64,000 nt of DNA from Gillisella terrae. GTDB lineage: Bacteria > Pseudomonadota > Alphaproteobacteria > Rhizobiales > Rhizobiaceae. Positions 53,601 to 64,000 of this stretch are shown here, in pieces. Location of the stretch: contig NZ_SSOA01000009.1 in the NCBI RefSeq assembly GCF_004801395.1, positions 1-64,000 of the forward strand, written 5' to 3'. The position numbers and the translations under genes are program-made. Position 1 is the first letter of the stretch. The number at the start of each line of letters is the position of its first letter. Under the pieces are notes generated by a model. It did not search any database and was not told where the DNA came from. It saw only the letters and a program-made list of their open reading frames with translations.

Positions 53601-55304
53601 ATGAGCGAAAAAACCAAGAAACCACAGAAGTTGAAAGCCCGCCTGCCGCGCGGTTTTGTGGACCGGGAAGCGCATGACATCCGCGCCGTCAATGAGATGA
53701 CTGCGAAAATCCGCGAGGTCTATGAGCGTTACGGCTTTGACCCAGTGGAAACACCGCTGTTTGAATATACCGATGCGCTGGGCAAATTCCTGCCCGACAG
53801 CGACCGCCCCAATGAAGGCGTGTTCTCATTGCAAGACGATGACGACCAATGGATGAGCCTGCGCTACGATCTCACAGCGCCGCTGGCCCGCCATGTGGCC
53901 GAGAATTTCAACGAAATCCAGCTGCCCTACCGCACCTATCGCGCCGGTTACGTCTTCCGCAATGAAAAGCCGGGTCCCGGCCGTTTTCGCCAATTCATGC
54001 AGTTTGATGCGGATTCCGTTGGCGCACCCGGCGTGCAGGCTGACGCAGAAATGTGCATGATGATGGCCGACACGCTGGAAGCCCTTGGCATCAAGCGCGG
54101 CGATTACGTGATCCGGGTGAACAACCGCAAGGTTCTGGATGGCGTGATGGAAGCCATCGGCCTTGGTGGTGATGAGAATGCAGCGCGGCGGCTGAATGTG
54201 CTGCGGGCGATTGATAAGCTGGATAAGTTTGGGCCAGAGGGGGTGAAGCTCCTGCTGGGCGAAGGCCGCAAAGATGAGAGCGGTGACTTCACCAAGGGTG
54301 CGGGCTTGAATGCAGACCAGATTTATTGCCTTGAGCCAATTCTCACATTTGAAAATGAAGGCGATAATATTTCAGTAGCTAAACACGGACAAAATCCAGG
54401 CAGCGTCGAATTTTCCATTGTCTCTAAGGATAACATAGCCGATGTGAAATTTGAACCTGAAAGCACTCAAGAAAAGGCCAAACAATTTGGTAGAATTAAC
54501 GCACTTACTCTTGGCTATATTCACTCAATGATGTCCCACATCAAAGAAAAATTTCCCGAAAGCTCCGCGTTTGGAGTGGGGGGGATTGGACATGATGGAT
54601 ACGTTGAGCTTTCGACAATAGCGGCGTTAGTTGAGACTGCGGGATATAACGAAGAGAATATGCGGATCAAAGTCGATCCCTCATGCGTTCGCGGGCTCGA
54701 ATACTACACCGGCCCCGTCTATGAGGCAGAACTCACCTTCGACGTCACCAATGAAAAGGGCGAAAAGGTCGTGTTTGGCTCGGTCGGTGGCGGCGGGCGC
54801 TATGATGGGCTCGTGTCGCGTTTCATGGGCCAGCCTGTTCCCGCCACCGGCTTTTCCATCGGTGTATCGCGCCTGATGACAGCCTTGAAAAACCTTGGCA
54901 AGCTTGGAGCTGACGAAGTGATTGCGCCGGTCCTGGTCACGGTTATGGATGGCGATGTGGACAGCATGGGGCGCTATCAGCGCTTTACGCAGGCGCTTCG
55001 GGCTGAGGGCATTCGCGCTGAAATGTATCAGGGCAATTGGAAGAAATTCGGCAATCAGCTGAAATATGCCGATCGTCGCGGCTCGCCGATTGCCATCATT
55101 CAGGGCGGTGATGAGCGTGAACAGGGCGTGGTGCAGATCAAGGATCTGATTGAGGGCAAGCGTCTGTCGGGTGAAATCACCGATAACGCTGAGTGGCGCG
55201 AAGCCCGCGTGGCGCAGATTGTGGTGCCGGAAGCGGAATTGGTGGCCAAGGTGAAAGAGATTTTGGCCGCACAAGCCGAAGATCGGGCACGGGCGAAGTC
55301 GTAA
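53601..55304 (+). CDS. hisS: Histidyl-tRNA synthetase, with an unusual internal segment
   Basis: A 567-residue class II synthetase charging tRNA-His. Motif 1 region, motif 2 ([24 protein letters not shown], split here at residue ~116-138), the HisA motif [15 protein letters not shown] from residue 364 and motif 3 ([12 protein letters not shown]) are intact. Rhizobial HisRS proteins known to me are about 500-507 residues; the excess lies between residues 241 and 363 (bases 54321-54689), where the usual ~60-residue segment is replaced by ~122 residues unlike the family until [15 protein letters not shown]. Bases 54361-54660 have 127 G+C of 300, well below the flanks. The frame stays open, so the protein is probably functional. 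hisZ and hisG follow. Confidence 0.93.
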   Translation: MSEKTKKPQKLKARLPRGFVDREAHDIRAVNEMTAKIREVYERYGFDPVETPLFEYTDALGKFLPDSDRPNEGVFSLQDDDDQWMSLRYDLTAPLARHVAENFNEIQLPYRTYRAGYVFRNEKPGPGRFRQFMQFDADSVGAPGVQADAEMCMMMADTLEALGIKRGDYVIRVNNRKVLDGVMEAIGLGGDENAARRLNVLRAIDKLDKFGPEGVKLLLGEGRKDESGDFTKGAGLNADQIYCLEPILTFENEGDNISVAKHGQNPGSVEFSIVSKDNIADVKFEPESTQEKAKQFGRINALTLGYIHSMMSHIKEKFPESSAFGVGGIGHDGYVELSTIAALVETAGYNEENMRIKVDPSCVRGLEYYTGPVYEAELTFDVTNEKGEKVVFGSVGGGGRYDGLVSRFMGQPVPATGFSIGVSRLMTALKNLGKLGADEVIAPVLVTVMDGDVDSMGRYQRFTQALRAEGIRAEMYQGNWKKFGNQLKYADRRGSPIAIIQGGDEREQGVVQIKDLIEGKRLSGEITDNAEWREARVAQIVVPEAELVAKVKEILAAQAEDRARAKS

Positions 55305-55380
55305 TGCCCGGTTTTGCAGTTATCGCAAATCTAATGCTCGGTGGGTGCCGTCCACATCAACACGATGATCCCCGTGGCTT

Positions 55381-55563
55381 ACCCCCCTCTGGCTTGCCAG
55401 CCATCTCCCCCTCAAGGGGGGAGATCAGTTTGCGGCTGGCCTATGGTTCCTACATCAAATCTGCAATACATCAAAAAGCTCAACGCAAATTTGAGGCAAA
55501 GGCAACACCCTCGCCAATCTCCCCCCTTGAGGGGGAGATGTCCGGCAGGACAGAGGGGGGTAG
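55381..55563. repeat. RIME-like intergenic inverted repeat between hisS and hisZ
   Basis: Left arm ACCCCCCTCTGGCTTGCCAG with CATCTCCCCCTCAAGGGGGG, right arm ATCTCCCCCCTTGAGGGGGA with GATGTCCGGCAGGACAGAGG. About 70 bases separate the arms. It fills the 316-base gap between hisS and hisZ, which otherwise shows no gene. Confidence 0.8.
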
Positions 55564-55620
55564 GCCCAGCATAAACACGATAGCGTCATGCATGTTCGGC
55601 GCGACGCAAGGATTGGTTCT

Positions 55621-56739
55621 ATGCCACTGATCAATATGCCGGATTTTGCCGGTACTCTTCTTGACGATTTCGCTGCCCGTGGTGCGCCACGGGTTGATAC
55701 GCCGGTTATTCAGCCAGCCGAGCCGTTTCTGGATATGGCAGGCGAAGACCTGCGCAGACGGATTTTTCTGACCGAAAGTGAGACCGGCGAAAGCCTGTGT
55801 CTGCGGCCGGAATTTACCATTCCCGTCTGTCTCAGCCATATCGAAACCGCCACCGGCACGCCAAAGCGCTACAGCTATCTGGGCGAAGTGTTTCGCCAGC
55901 GCCGCAATGGCAGCAATGAGTTTTATCAGGCGGGCATTGAAGATCTGGGCGAAACAGCAACCGCCCACGCCGATGCCCGCGCCATCAATGATGCGGTTGG
56001 TATTCTCACCACGCTGTTGCCCGGTCGGCCGCTGTCGGTGATGATTGGTGATCAGGCGGTGTTTGAAGCGGTGGTGAAAACGCTAGGCCTGCCATCTGGC
56101 TGGCAAAAGCGGCTGATTCAGGCCTTTGGCGATAGCCAGCACCTCGATCAACTGCTGCATAAACTTGCAAGCCCACAAATTGCGTCCGGTCTGGATGCAA
56201 CGTCGCAAGCGCTGATAACGGCGGGCGATGAAGCCGGGTTGATTGCCTATATCGACCAGACCATGCAAGACACGGGCTATTCCACCAACGCCAGCCGCAG
56301 CCCGCGCGAAATTGCTGCCCGGTTGAAGGAAAAGCTCGCCTTGGCTGAAACCCGGCTGGATGAGAAAGCACTCACCGTTTTGCGCAATTTTCTGGCGCTG
56401 GAAATGCCCTTGAGTGATGCCGCAAAGGCTTTGACGGATTTTGCCTCTGTTGCCGGGCTTAACCTTGGCAGCGCGCTTGGCCAGTTTGAAGAGCGCTGTG
56501 CTGCCATGGCCCAGCTTGGTCTGGATCTATCGCGCATCACCTATCGCGCCGCCTTTGGCCGTCCGCTGGATTACTACACCGGCCTGGTATTTGAGGTGTC
56601 GCAGCTTGGCGAAACGGCTGTTCTGGCCGGTGGTGGCCGGTTTGATCGGCTGCTGACGCTTTTGGGTGCAAAAGAGACTATTCCTGCCGTCGGCTTTTCG
56701 CTGTGGCTGGATCGCATAGAACTGGCGAGGTCACGCTGA
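55621..56739 (+). CDS. hisZ: ATP phosphoribosyltransferase regulatory subunit HisZ
   Basis: A 372-residue HisRS paralogue without aminoacylation activity. It keeps the class II fold: [64 protein letters not shown] and the late [15 protein letters not shown] with [14 protein letters not shown]. It binds short HisG and makes it active and sensitive to histidine. The start 55621 (MPLINMPD) is used since the preceding residues lie in the repeat-flanking spacer. Its stop TGA overlaps the hisG ATG. Confidence 0.94.
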   Translation: MPLINMPDFAGTLLDDFAARGAPRVDTPVIQPAEPFLDMAGEDLRRRIFLTESETGESLCLRPEFTIPVCLSHIETATGTPKRYSYLGEVFRQRRNGSNEFYQAGIEDLGETATAHADARAINDAVGILTTLLPGRPLSVMIGDQAVFEAVVKTLGLPSGWQKRLIQAFGDSQHLDQLLHKLASPQIASGLDATSQALITAGDEAGLIAYIDQTMQDTGYSTNASRSPREIAARLKEKLALAETRLDEKALTVLRNFLALEMPLSDAAKALTDFASVAGLNLGSALGQFEERCAAMAQLGLDLSRITYRAAFGRPLDYYTGLVFEVSQLGETAVLAGGGRFDRLLTLLGAKETIPAVGFSLWLDRIELARSR

Positions 56740-57431
56740 TGACAATTACCATCGGATTGCCCTCCAAGGGCCGCATGAAAGACGATTCTTCTGCGATTTT
56801 CGAGCGTGCGGGTTTGAAAATCACCGCCGTTGGCAATGATCGCTCCTATCGCGGCCGGGTTGAGGGCGAGGATATTGAGATTGCCTTCTTGTCGGCCTCG
56901 GAAATCTCCCGCGAGATTGGCAATGGCACCGTCGATTTTGGCGTGACCGGCGAAGACCTGATCCGCGAAGGTCTGGCGGATGCTGATGCCAAGGTTGAAA
57001 TTGCCGCGCGTCTTGGCTTTGGCCATGCCGATGTGGTGGTGGCCGTGCCGCAAATCTGGCTGGATGTGGACAGCATGGCCGATCTGGGCGATGTCGCGGC
57101 TGATTTTCGCGCCCGCCATGGCCGCCGTCTGGCCATTGCCACCAAATATTGGCGCATGACCCAGCAGTTTTTCTCGCGCCAGCATGGCATTCAGCTCTAT
57201 CGAATCGTGGAAAGCCTCGGTGCAACCGAAGGCGCACCGGCGGCGGGTCAGGCCGATATTATTGTCGATATTACCTCGACCGGCTCAACCTTGACCGCCA
57301 ATCATTTGAAAGTGCTCAATGATGGCGTGATCCTGCGCTCTGAAGCCTGTCTGGTGCGGGCGCGAAAGGCTGAGCACGAGGGCAACCCGCTGGTGGCCAA
57401 AATCATCGGTGCCGTGCGCGAGGTTTTGTAA
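56739..57431 (+). CDS. hisG: ATP phosphoribosyltransferase, short form
   Basis: A 230-residue HisG of the short class that needs HisZ. First step of histidine biosynthesis: ATP + PRPP to phosphoribosyl-[22 protein letters not shown] (2-20), [30 protein letters not shown] and the PRPP-binding [17 protein letters not shown] are clear. Start overlaps the hisZ stop, so the two are translated together. Terminator directly after. Confidence 0.96.
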   Translation: MTITIGLPSKGRMKDDSSAIFERAGLKITAVGNDRSYRGRVEGEDIEIAFLSASEISREIGNGTVDFGVTGEDLIREGLADADAKVEIAARLGFGHADVVVAVPQIWLDVDSMADLGDVAADFRARHGRRLAIATKYWRMTQQFFSRQHGIQLYRIVESLGATEGAPAAGQADIIVDITSTGSTLTANHLKVLNDGVILRSEACLVRARKAEHEGNPLVAKIIGAVREVL

Positions 57432-57447
57432 GAAATTCAAAATGACA

Positions 57448-57480
57448 AAGCCCGCTGAACGAATGTTCAGCGGGCTTTTT
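57448..57480 (+). terminator. hisG terminator
   Basis: AGCCCGCTGAAC pairs with GTTCAGCGGGCT around GAAT, followed by five T. Confidence 0.85.
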
Positions 57481-57498
57481 GCATCTTCAGCCTGTTAC

Positions 57499-57602
57499 TG
57501 CATAATTTTCTCCTTAAATCGGAATCGATTTAAAGAGAAAATTATGCAGCAAATTAAGAGTGTTACAGCGCCGTGCGTCATATATGGCGCACGGCGCTGT
57601 AA
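57499..57602 (+). repeat. Two-hairpin repeat, copy 4 (best conserved)
   Basis: First hairpin 57499-57548: TGCATAATTTTCTCCTTAAA pairing with the TTTAAAGAGAAAATTATGCA side. Second hairpin 57563-57602: TTACAGCGCCGTGCG pairing with CGCACGGCGCTGTAA. It lies between the hisG terminator and the end of the doxX gene. Confidence 0.82.
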
Positions 57603-58049
57603 TTATGCAGCGGCATACGCTTTTGATGTGCGGGCATCCACAGAATAGGCACCGGCACCGGCTGCTGCGAGCAGGATATAAGCGCCGGCCAGCGTGAAAT
57701 TCTTCATCATCATGATGCCGTTGAGTGTGTTGATCCAGCCAAGCGCTGCATCAGGCCAACCGGGAACAGCAACTGTGCCGCTGTGAAAAACAGCACCGGT
57801 GAACACACAAAACAGTGCCAGCGCAACGCCAACAATCTTGATTTGAAAGCCAACCAGAACGCAAAGGCCGGTGACCAGCTCAAACAATCCCGCGAGGTAA
57901 GCAAGGGCCGTGGCTGCCGGAAAGCCTGCGCCGGTGATCATGCCAGCGGTGCTGGCTGGATCGGTCAGCTTGCCAAAGCCGGAGAGAATGAAAATGAAGG
58001 AAAGAAGAATTCTGGCAACCAGAAGAACTGTGCTGTTAACATTCGACAT
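57603..58049 (-). CDS. DoxX-family membrane protein
   Basis: A 148-residue protein with four membrane segments: VARILLSFIFILSGFGKL (the DoxX motif, about 10-27), ALAYLAGLFELVTGLCVLVG, IVGVALALFCVFTGAVFH and FTLAGAYILLAAAGAG. It resembles the YphA/DoxX small membrane proteins, sometimes linked to oxidative stress, but function is not established. AGGAGC lies six bases before ATG 58049. Ends next to the repeat copy at 57499. Confidence 0.88.
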   Translation of the reverse strand: MSNVNSTVLLVARILLSFIFILSGFGKLTDPASTAGMITGAGFPAATALAYLAGLFELVTGLCVLVGFQIKIVGVALALFCVFTGAVFHSGTVAVPGWPDAALGWINTLNGIMMMKNFTLAGAYILLAAAGAGAYSVDARTSKAYAAA

Positions 58050-58261
58050 GTGAAGCTCCTGAAAGGTGAATGCCGTATGAAGCGGCGTTGACGCTTTTCT
58101 CTCACACTTCGATTGTATCCGATAGACAGACAAAAATAGACGTATCGTTCAATATATGCGAACGACTTTGGTCACTGTCGTTTATCACGGAAAAGGGTAA
58201 TCCAATTTTTCTGACAAACGCTGCGGCCCGTCGCATTGAGTAGGATTGATTGCGACATCCT

Positions 58262-58822
58262 TTAGAACCGGGCGCAACTGATCTTGCCCGCGCGCGTGAG
58301 CGCAGAGGATGCGTCATTTTCACCCAACGGCCGAACAACAATCTTATAGGTTCCAACAAAGTGATTGAGGTTGCTTTTCATCTGTCTGGTATCCAGCGTC
58401 AGCTGCACCTGGGTCGCGGTCGCGTCCACGCCGGTTTCAGAGGATGTTTCGATCCTCATGCTCGTGTCATCACGCTTTGACTGAACCACATCATCCGGCC
58501 CAACTTTGAGAATACCCTCCAGCGTCTTGCCTTGGCCCGGCTTGAAAACCACAATGCCATGCAACGTACTGAGCGGCCAGGTTGGCCCCTCCTCAAACGT
58601 GCTCTCGATCGACATCTTCAATTGAGCATTGTCCACGGCACAGTAATATCGGTCCATGGCATGGCATGTTGCACTCGAGGCCAGCAGTATGAAGAGCGTT
58701 AGCACGCAATCATAGCCTCGGAAAAAAGAGCCGCTTCCAGCTTTGCGATTGTTGCCTTTGCAACGGATTTTTCCGAAAATCGGCTCCCGCTTTTCGACCC
58801 GGTACTCCATAGTTTTCACCAT
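58262..58822 (-). CDS. Hypothetical secreted protein
   Basis: A 186-residue protein. A basic leader (RVEKREPIFGKIRCKGNNRK) precedes a hydrophobic segment (DCVLTLFILLASSATCHAM, about 38-56) that looks like a late signal peptide or anchor. The rest is a beta-rich periplasmic domain: YYCAVDNAQLKMSIESTFEE, LHGIVVFKPGQGKTLEGILK and VQLTLDTRQMKSNLNHFVGT. Two cysteines (YYCAV and SCARF) may pair. No family recognised. AAAGG lies seven bases before ATG 58822; a shorter version starting closer to the hydrophobic segment is possible. Confidence 0.7.
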   Translation of the reverse strand: MVKTMEYRVEKREPIFGKIRCKGNNRKAGSGSFFRGYDCVLTLFILLASSATCHAMDRYYCAVDNAQLKMSIESTFEEGPTWPLSTLHGIVVFKPGQGKTLEGILKVGPDDVVQSKRDDTSMRIETSSETGVDATATQVQLTLDTRQMKSNLNHFVGTYKIVVRPLGENDASSALTRAGKISCARF

Positions 58823-58877
58823 GAGTTGTCCTTTCGCGTTACAGCAACGCCAAAGCACAAATTATAGATCGCCGCGC

Positions 58878-60182
58878 TTAGGAAACCCTTAACTTTGACG
58901 GGATTTCTCCGCCAAAAGCCCAATCAAGCAGTTCAATACTATGCACAACCGGGATTTCAGTGCCAGAGCCAATCTGTGTCATGCAGCCTATATTGCCCGC
59001 TGCAATCACATCGGGACGCACAGCTTCAATATTGCGCAATTTGCGGACCTTTAACTTGTCAGCAATATCCGATTGAAGAATATTATACGTGCCTGCCGAG
59101 CCACAGCATAAATGCCCCTCAGCAGGCTCGCGCACGGTAAAGCCTGCTTTTTTCAGCAGCATTTTCGGAGCCATGGTCACTTTTTGCCCATGTTGCAACG
59201 AACAGGCCGAATGATAAGCCACGGTCATGCCTCTCTCCGGTTGCTGGGGCAAATCCAGCGTGGCCAGATATTCGCTGACATCCTTGGCAAGGGCGGAGAT
59301 TTTGGCGGCCTTTTCGGCATAGGCGGCATCAAGCCGCAGCATGTGACCATAATCTTTAATGGTGGTGCCGCAGCCGGATGTGGTGATGATAATCGCATCC
59401 AGACCGCCCTGCTCAAGCTCGCGCATCCATACATCAACATTGTTGCGGGCCGAGGCTTTTGCCTCCTGCTCACGGCCCATATGGTGCACCAGAGAGCCGC
59501 AACAGCCCTCGCCTTTTGGCACCACCACCTCAACACCCAGCCGTGTCAACAGCCGGATGGTGGCGGCATTAATGCCGGGATCAAGCACCGATTGCGCGCA
59601 GCCAGTCAACACAGCAACGCGCCCGCGCTTGTCGCCCTTGGCCGCATGTGTGCCGGGATTGGAGAGTTTGGACGGATAGGGCACCTGTTTGGGCGCCAGT
59701 TTCAGCATGGCCGCCAAAGGCTTGAGCGCCGCTATTGTCTCCATCATCGGCGCAAAAGGCGCACCAAACCGGGCAAGCGTGAGCGCCACCCGCATCCGTC
59801 CTGGATAGGGCAAGACCTTGGCCAGCATCGCCCGTGTGATGCGCGTCAGCAGCGGCCTTTGATAAGTCTTTTCAATATGGTTGCGGGCATGATCCACCAG
59901 ATGCATGTAATCCACCCCTGATGGACAGGTGGTGGTGCAGGCAAGGCAAGACAGACAGCGATCGACATGGGTGACGATTTCCTCATCCGCCGCCCGGCCA
60001 TTTTCCAGCATATCCTTGATCAGATAAATCCGCCCGCGCGGACTATCCAGCTCATTGCCGAGCGTGACATAGGTGGGACAGGTGGCGGTGCAAAAGCCAC
60101 AATGCACGCATTTGCGCACAATGCTCTCGGCTTCCGCAATATTGGCATCAGCAAGCTGGCTTGGGGTGAAATTGGTTTGCAT
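58878..60182 (-). CDS. glcF: Glycolate oxidase iron-sulfur subunit
   Basis: A 434-residue iron-sulfur protein with two 4Fe-4S motifs: CVHCGFCTATCPTY (25-38) and CLSCLACTTTCPSG (about 76-89). Two C-terminal CCG-type domains (GCCGSLVHHMG and LCCGSAGTYNIL) bind further cofactor or quinone-side elements. It passes electrons from GlcDE to the respiratory chain when glycolate is oxidised to glyoxylate. The last gene of glcDEF, three bases after glcE. Confidence 0.94.
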   Translation of the reverse strand: MQTNFTPSQLADANIAEAESIVRKCVHCGFCTATCPTYVTLGNELDSPRGRIYLIKDMLENGRAADEEIVTHVDRCLSCLACTTTCPSGVDYMHLVDHARNHIEKTYQRPLLTRITRAMLAKVLPYPGRMRVALTLARFGAPFAPMMETIAALKPLAAMLKLAPKQVPYPSKLSNPGTHAAKGDKRGRVAVLTGCAQSVLDPGINAATIRLLTRLGVEVVVPKGEGCCGSLVHHMGREQEAKASARNNVDVWMRELEQGGLDAIIITTSGCGTTIKDYGHMLRLDAAYAEKAAKISALAKDVSEYLATLDLPQQPERGMTVAYHSACSLQHGQKVTMAPKMLLKKAGFTVREPAEGHLCCGSAGTYNILQSDIADKLKVRKLRNIEAVRPDVIAAGNIGCMTQIGSGTEIPVVHSIELLDWAFGGEIPSKLRVS

Positions 60183-60185
60183 CGA

Positions 60186-61414
60186 TCAAACTCTCCCGGC
60201 TTGCTGCGCTTCAACGCCCGTCATAAAACCCGGATTGAAAATGGCGTGAGGATCAAATTGGGCAGCAATGCGCTGCGACAGGGCAGCAACAGCGGCGGGC
60301 TGCGGCTCAAAGGCCTGCACACGGTAGCCGCCGGCGCGCATCACTGTGGCATGGCCACCGCCCAGCGCCTTGATACCAGCACGAATCATCTCGGCCTCTG
60401 GCTCGCCTTCCATCTGCATCCAGACAAGGCCACCCTGCCAATCATAGAAAGCATCAATGCCCGCCTGTAGGCGCAAGCCCGCCACCAATTGATGCCCGGC
60501 GGTGGGGGCAACCGAAACCCGCCACAGCGGCTTATGCAGCGCATCCGTATAGGGCTTAACATTGCGGATTTCCTGCCAGAGGATGGCGCTTTGCGCACTA
60601 TCGAGCACCGAGACCGGGCCAAGCCTTGCCATCACGGCCTGCAATTTTTTTGAGCGTTCCGCAACCGAGGCTGCCAGCCCTTCCAGCCTCAGCACGGTCG
60701 CAGAGGCCGATGACAAAGCGCCCGCCAACATGCGCGGTGCAACCATATCCGGCAGATGGGCAGCACCCGTGACCTCAACCGGCATGGCCATGGCCACAGC
60801 CATGGCCCGGGCAGCGGCTGCATCATCCAGCCCGGAGAGAACAATGGTTTCCACAGCGCGGGGTCGCGGCAGAACTTTGAACGTCACTTCGGTGATAAAG
60901 CCCAGCGTGCCGTAAGAGCCAGCCAGAAGCTTGACCAGATCAAGCCCGGTGACGTTTTTCATCACCCGGCCACCGGCCTTGATAACCTCGCCCTTCCCAT
61001 TGATAAAGCGAAGGCCCAGCAGATGATCGCGGGCCGCACCGGCCACAAATCGGCGTGGGCCGGAGGCGTTGCAGGCGAATGCACCGCCAATGGTTGGCTC
61101 ACCGCTGGTGCCCATCATCAAACGGTGATCCGGTGGCTCAAACGCCAGAGACTGGCCATGCTCTGCAACGGCCGCCTCAATCTCGGCCACCGGCGTACCG
61201 GCCTTGGCGCTCAGCACCATCTCCGCCGGATTATAAGCCGTAATGCCGGAAAGACTGCGCGATGACAAAGTGGCATCCACAACAACTTTATTGCCAAAGC
61301 CGGAGCGTGTGCCATTGCCTTTGATGGCCAGAGGTCTCCCGCTCCTGGCGGCACTCAAAACAATCTCGGCTGCCTCTGCTTCGGATTGTGGTGTCAGCAT
61401 TGCACTTTCCGTCA

Positions 61415-61415
<1 letters not shown>
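60186..61415 (-). CDS. glcE: Glycolate oxidase FAD-binding subunit GlcE
   Basis: A 409-residue FAD-linked oxidase subunit. The FAD-binding domain has RPLAIKGNGTRSGFG near 27-41, PDHRLMMGTSGEPTIGGAFACNASGPRRF and VTGLDLVKLLAGSYGTLGFITEVTFK. C-terminal cap with the weaker QLVAGLRLQAGIDAFYDWQGG. With GlcD it forms the catalytic pair. Its ATG overlaps the glcD stop (TGATG). Confidence 0.94.
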
Positions 61416-62842
<1,427 letters not shown>

Positions 62843-62975
62843 CCTGTCGCTCCTCCGCCTGTATTCGCTGACAGTTTCCCGCCAATAGCAACTGGTATCA
62901 GCGCGAGACAGGTGCCTGCAAGCGCTGTTTTGTGCTAATAATTTATGACTGAATGGACAAAAGTGGACATGATTT

Positions 62976-63872
62976 ATGACAAACCTTGGTGATCTTGATG
63001 TTTTCAGCCGGGTCATTGCGCTGGGCAGCATGTCGCTGGCGGCAAGAGAGATGGGGCTTTCGCCAGCCGTGGTCTCCAAACGCATCAAGCGGCTGGAAGA
63101 GCGGCTGGGCACAAGGCTGCTCCAGCGCACCACCCGGCAGATTTCGCTGACAGAAGCGGGCCAAGGCTATTATGAACGGGTGATCGGCGTGTTGGCCGGG
63201 CTGGAAGAGGCAGAAGCCTTTGCCGCTGGCCGCGCATCGCAGGTGACTGGCAGTTTGAAAATATCCGCTCCCACCTCCTTTGGCCGTATGCATATTGCGC
63301 CGCATCTCAAACCCTTCATGCAGGCTCATCCGCAATTGTCATTGCAATTGATGCTCAGCGACGAGTTTACCGATATTGTCGGCGGTGGCTATGACATGGC
63401 CATCCGCATCAATGATCCCACGGATTCGTCACTGGTGGCCAAAAAACTGGCAACGGTGCGCCGGGTGCTTTGCGCCAGCCCCGATTATCTCACTGAGCAT
63501 GGCACGCCGCACACGCTCGACGACCTCAAGCATCACCATTGCGTCCCGGCCCATAATAACGAGAGCTGGCGGTTAGTCGGGCCCCAAGGCCCCATCAACT
63601 ACAGGCCGGATGGCATGCTGATCACCAATTCATCCGAAGTCATTCGCGAAGCCGTTCTGGCAGGGCTCGGCATTGCCCTTCGCTCAACTTGGGATGTGGG
63701 TGCCGAATTGAAAAACGGGCGCTTGATCCAGGTTCTGCCCGCCTATGAAGGCTCGCGCCATCTGTCCTTGTCTGCCGTCTATCCCAGCCGTCAGTTTTTA
63801 CCGGCCAAAATCCGGCTTTTCATTGATTATCTCACAGCACTCTACGGGCCGGTGCCTTACTGGGAGCGGTGA
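62976..63872 (+). CDS. LysR-family regulator divergent from glcDEF
   Basis: A 298-residue LysR regulator. Helix-turn-helix: DLDVFSRVIALGSMSLAARE and LSPAVVSKRIKRLEERLGTRL (residues about 6-47); the effector-binding domain follows (RASQVTGSLKISAPTSFGRMH, EVIREAVLAGLGIALR). It is divergent from glcD, with a 133-base gap that contains the repeated hexamer TGGACA (62955 and 62965) and the nonamer ATTTATGAC twice (62941, 62972). Regulation of the glc genes is likely but inferred from position. GlcC of E. coli is a GntR protein, so this is a different type of controller. Confidence 0.88.
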   Translation: MTNLGDLDVFSRVIALGSMSLAAREMGLSPAVVSKRIKRLEERLGTRLLQRTTRQISLTEAGQGYYERVIGVLAGLEEAEAFAAGRASQVTGSLKISAPTSFGRMHIAPHLKPFMQAHPQLSLQLMLSDEFTDIVGGGYDMAIRINDPTDSSLVAKKLATVRRVLCASPDYLTEHGTPHTLDDLKHHHCVPAHNNESWRLVGPQGPINYRPDGMLITNSSEVIREAVLAGLGIALRSTWDVGAELKNGRLIQVLPAYEGSRHLSLSAVYPSRQFLPAKIRLFIDYLTALYGPVPYWER

Positions 63873-63876
63873 AAAT

Positions 63877-64000
63877 CTAGCGATATTCATGCGGCACCAG
63901 CATCCAGAACGAATATTTCTTGCCATGTCTGGTTCGCAAACCATGCATGAACTGCTCATGGCTTGGCAAAGATGCGTCATCCGAAATCCGCGATGACATC
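63877..64000 (-). CDS. C-terminal end of a gene running off the right edge (partial)
   Basis: On the minus strand an open frame enters from the right edge and stops at 63877-63879. Its last 40 codons read DDASLPSHEQFMHGLRTRHG and KKYSFWMLVPHEYR, a composition like a real protein end. It converges on the LysR gene with a four-base gap. An ATG at 63999 may be internal. No family was recognised. Confidence 0.45.
   Translation of the reverse strand, partial: MSSRISDDASLPSHEQFMHGLRTRHGKKYSFWMLVPHEYR

Overview
The window looks like chromosomal DNA of a member of the Rhizobiaceae (Agrobacterium/Rhizobium/Allorhizobium group). Supporting features are the short HisG with a separate HisZ, the imuA-imuB-dnaE2 mutasome with an alphaproteobacterial LexA box (GTTC-N7-GTTC), a CIRCE element before groESL, carboxyspermidine-type polyamine synthesis, PotABCD-like transporters and several families of short palindromic intergenic repeats of the kind common in rhizobia. 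The assignment rests on gene content and protein resemblance, not on a database search. No rRNA, tRNA or CRISPR array was seen.

Layout. 1-250: tail of an ISAs1-family transposase and a repeat fragment. 307-7480: a GntR regulator divergent from a 5-oxoproline-type operon (NRAMP-like carrier, PxpA, DUF1445 protein, fused PxpB-PxpC, and a biotin carboxylase carrying its own biotinyl domain). 7907-10287: two-gene alternative spermidine pathway. 10656-15997: outer-membrane channel, LigM-like tetrahydrofolate-dependent demethylase, GntR regulator and MetF-like reductase, tied together by repeated ATGTATACAT palindromes. 16002-26706: hydantoinase A/B plus a PotABCD-type importer and a MalT-like LuxR regulator. 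26855-37712: mostly housekeeping genes (phosphopantetheinyl transferase, recX, oxidoreductase, acetyltransferase, lipoprotein, ileS, ribF, HAD phosphatase, chromate transporter). 37808-39972: groES-groEL with CIRCE, promoter and terminator. 40128-41495: three curli-type genes (two curlin-repeat proteins around a CsgH-like protein). 41505-47078: imuA-imuB-dnaE2 SOS mutagenesis operon. 47079-48138: AT-rich gene-free stretch with two repeats. 48139-53477: small hypothetical gene, two L,D-transpeptidases, tag, two small metal-related secreted proteins, a HAD hydrolase and a Rossmann-fold protein. 53601-57431: hisS, hisZ, hisG. 57603-58822: DoxX and a secreted protein. 58878-63872: glcDEF with a divergent LysR regulator. 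The start of another gene's C-terminal end lies at the right edge.

Three points stand out. First, the 5-oxoproline operon contains, on two separate proteins, all the domains of a urea-carboxylase-type enzyme (biotin carboxylase and biotin carrier on one, KipI/KipA carboxyltransferase-like domains on the other), which suggests a split biotin-dependent lactam or amide carboxylase feeding PxpA. Second, a LigM-MetF C1 demethylation module, with its own palindromic operator set, sits against a hydantoinase plus cationic-substrate importer operon; together these look like a catabolic island for an unknown methylated compound. Third, hisS contains an internal AT-rich stretch of about 370 bp that replaces and enlarges the usual insertion-domain segment while staying in frame, so the essential histidyl-tRNA synthetase appears to be a mosaic.

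Four copies of a ~104 bp two-hairpin repeat occur in the window, two of them in opposite orientation flanking the outer-membrane channel gene.
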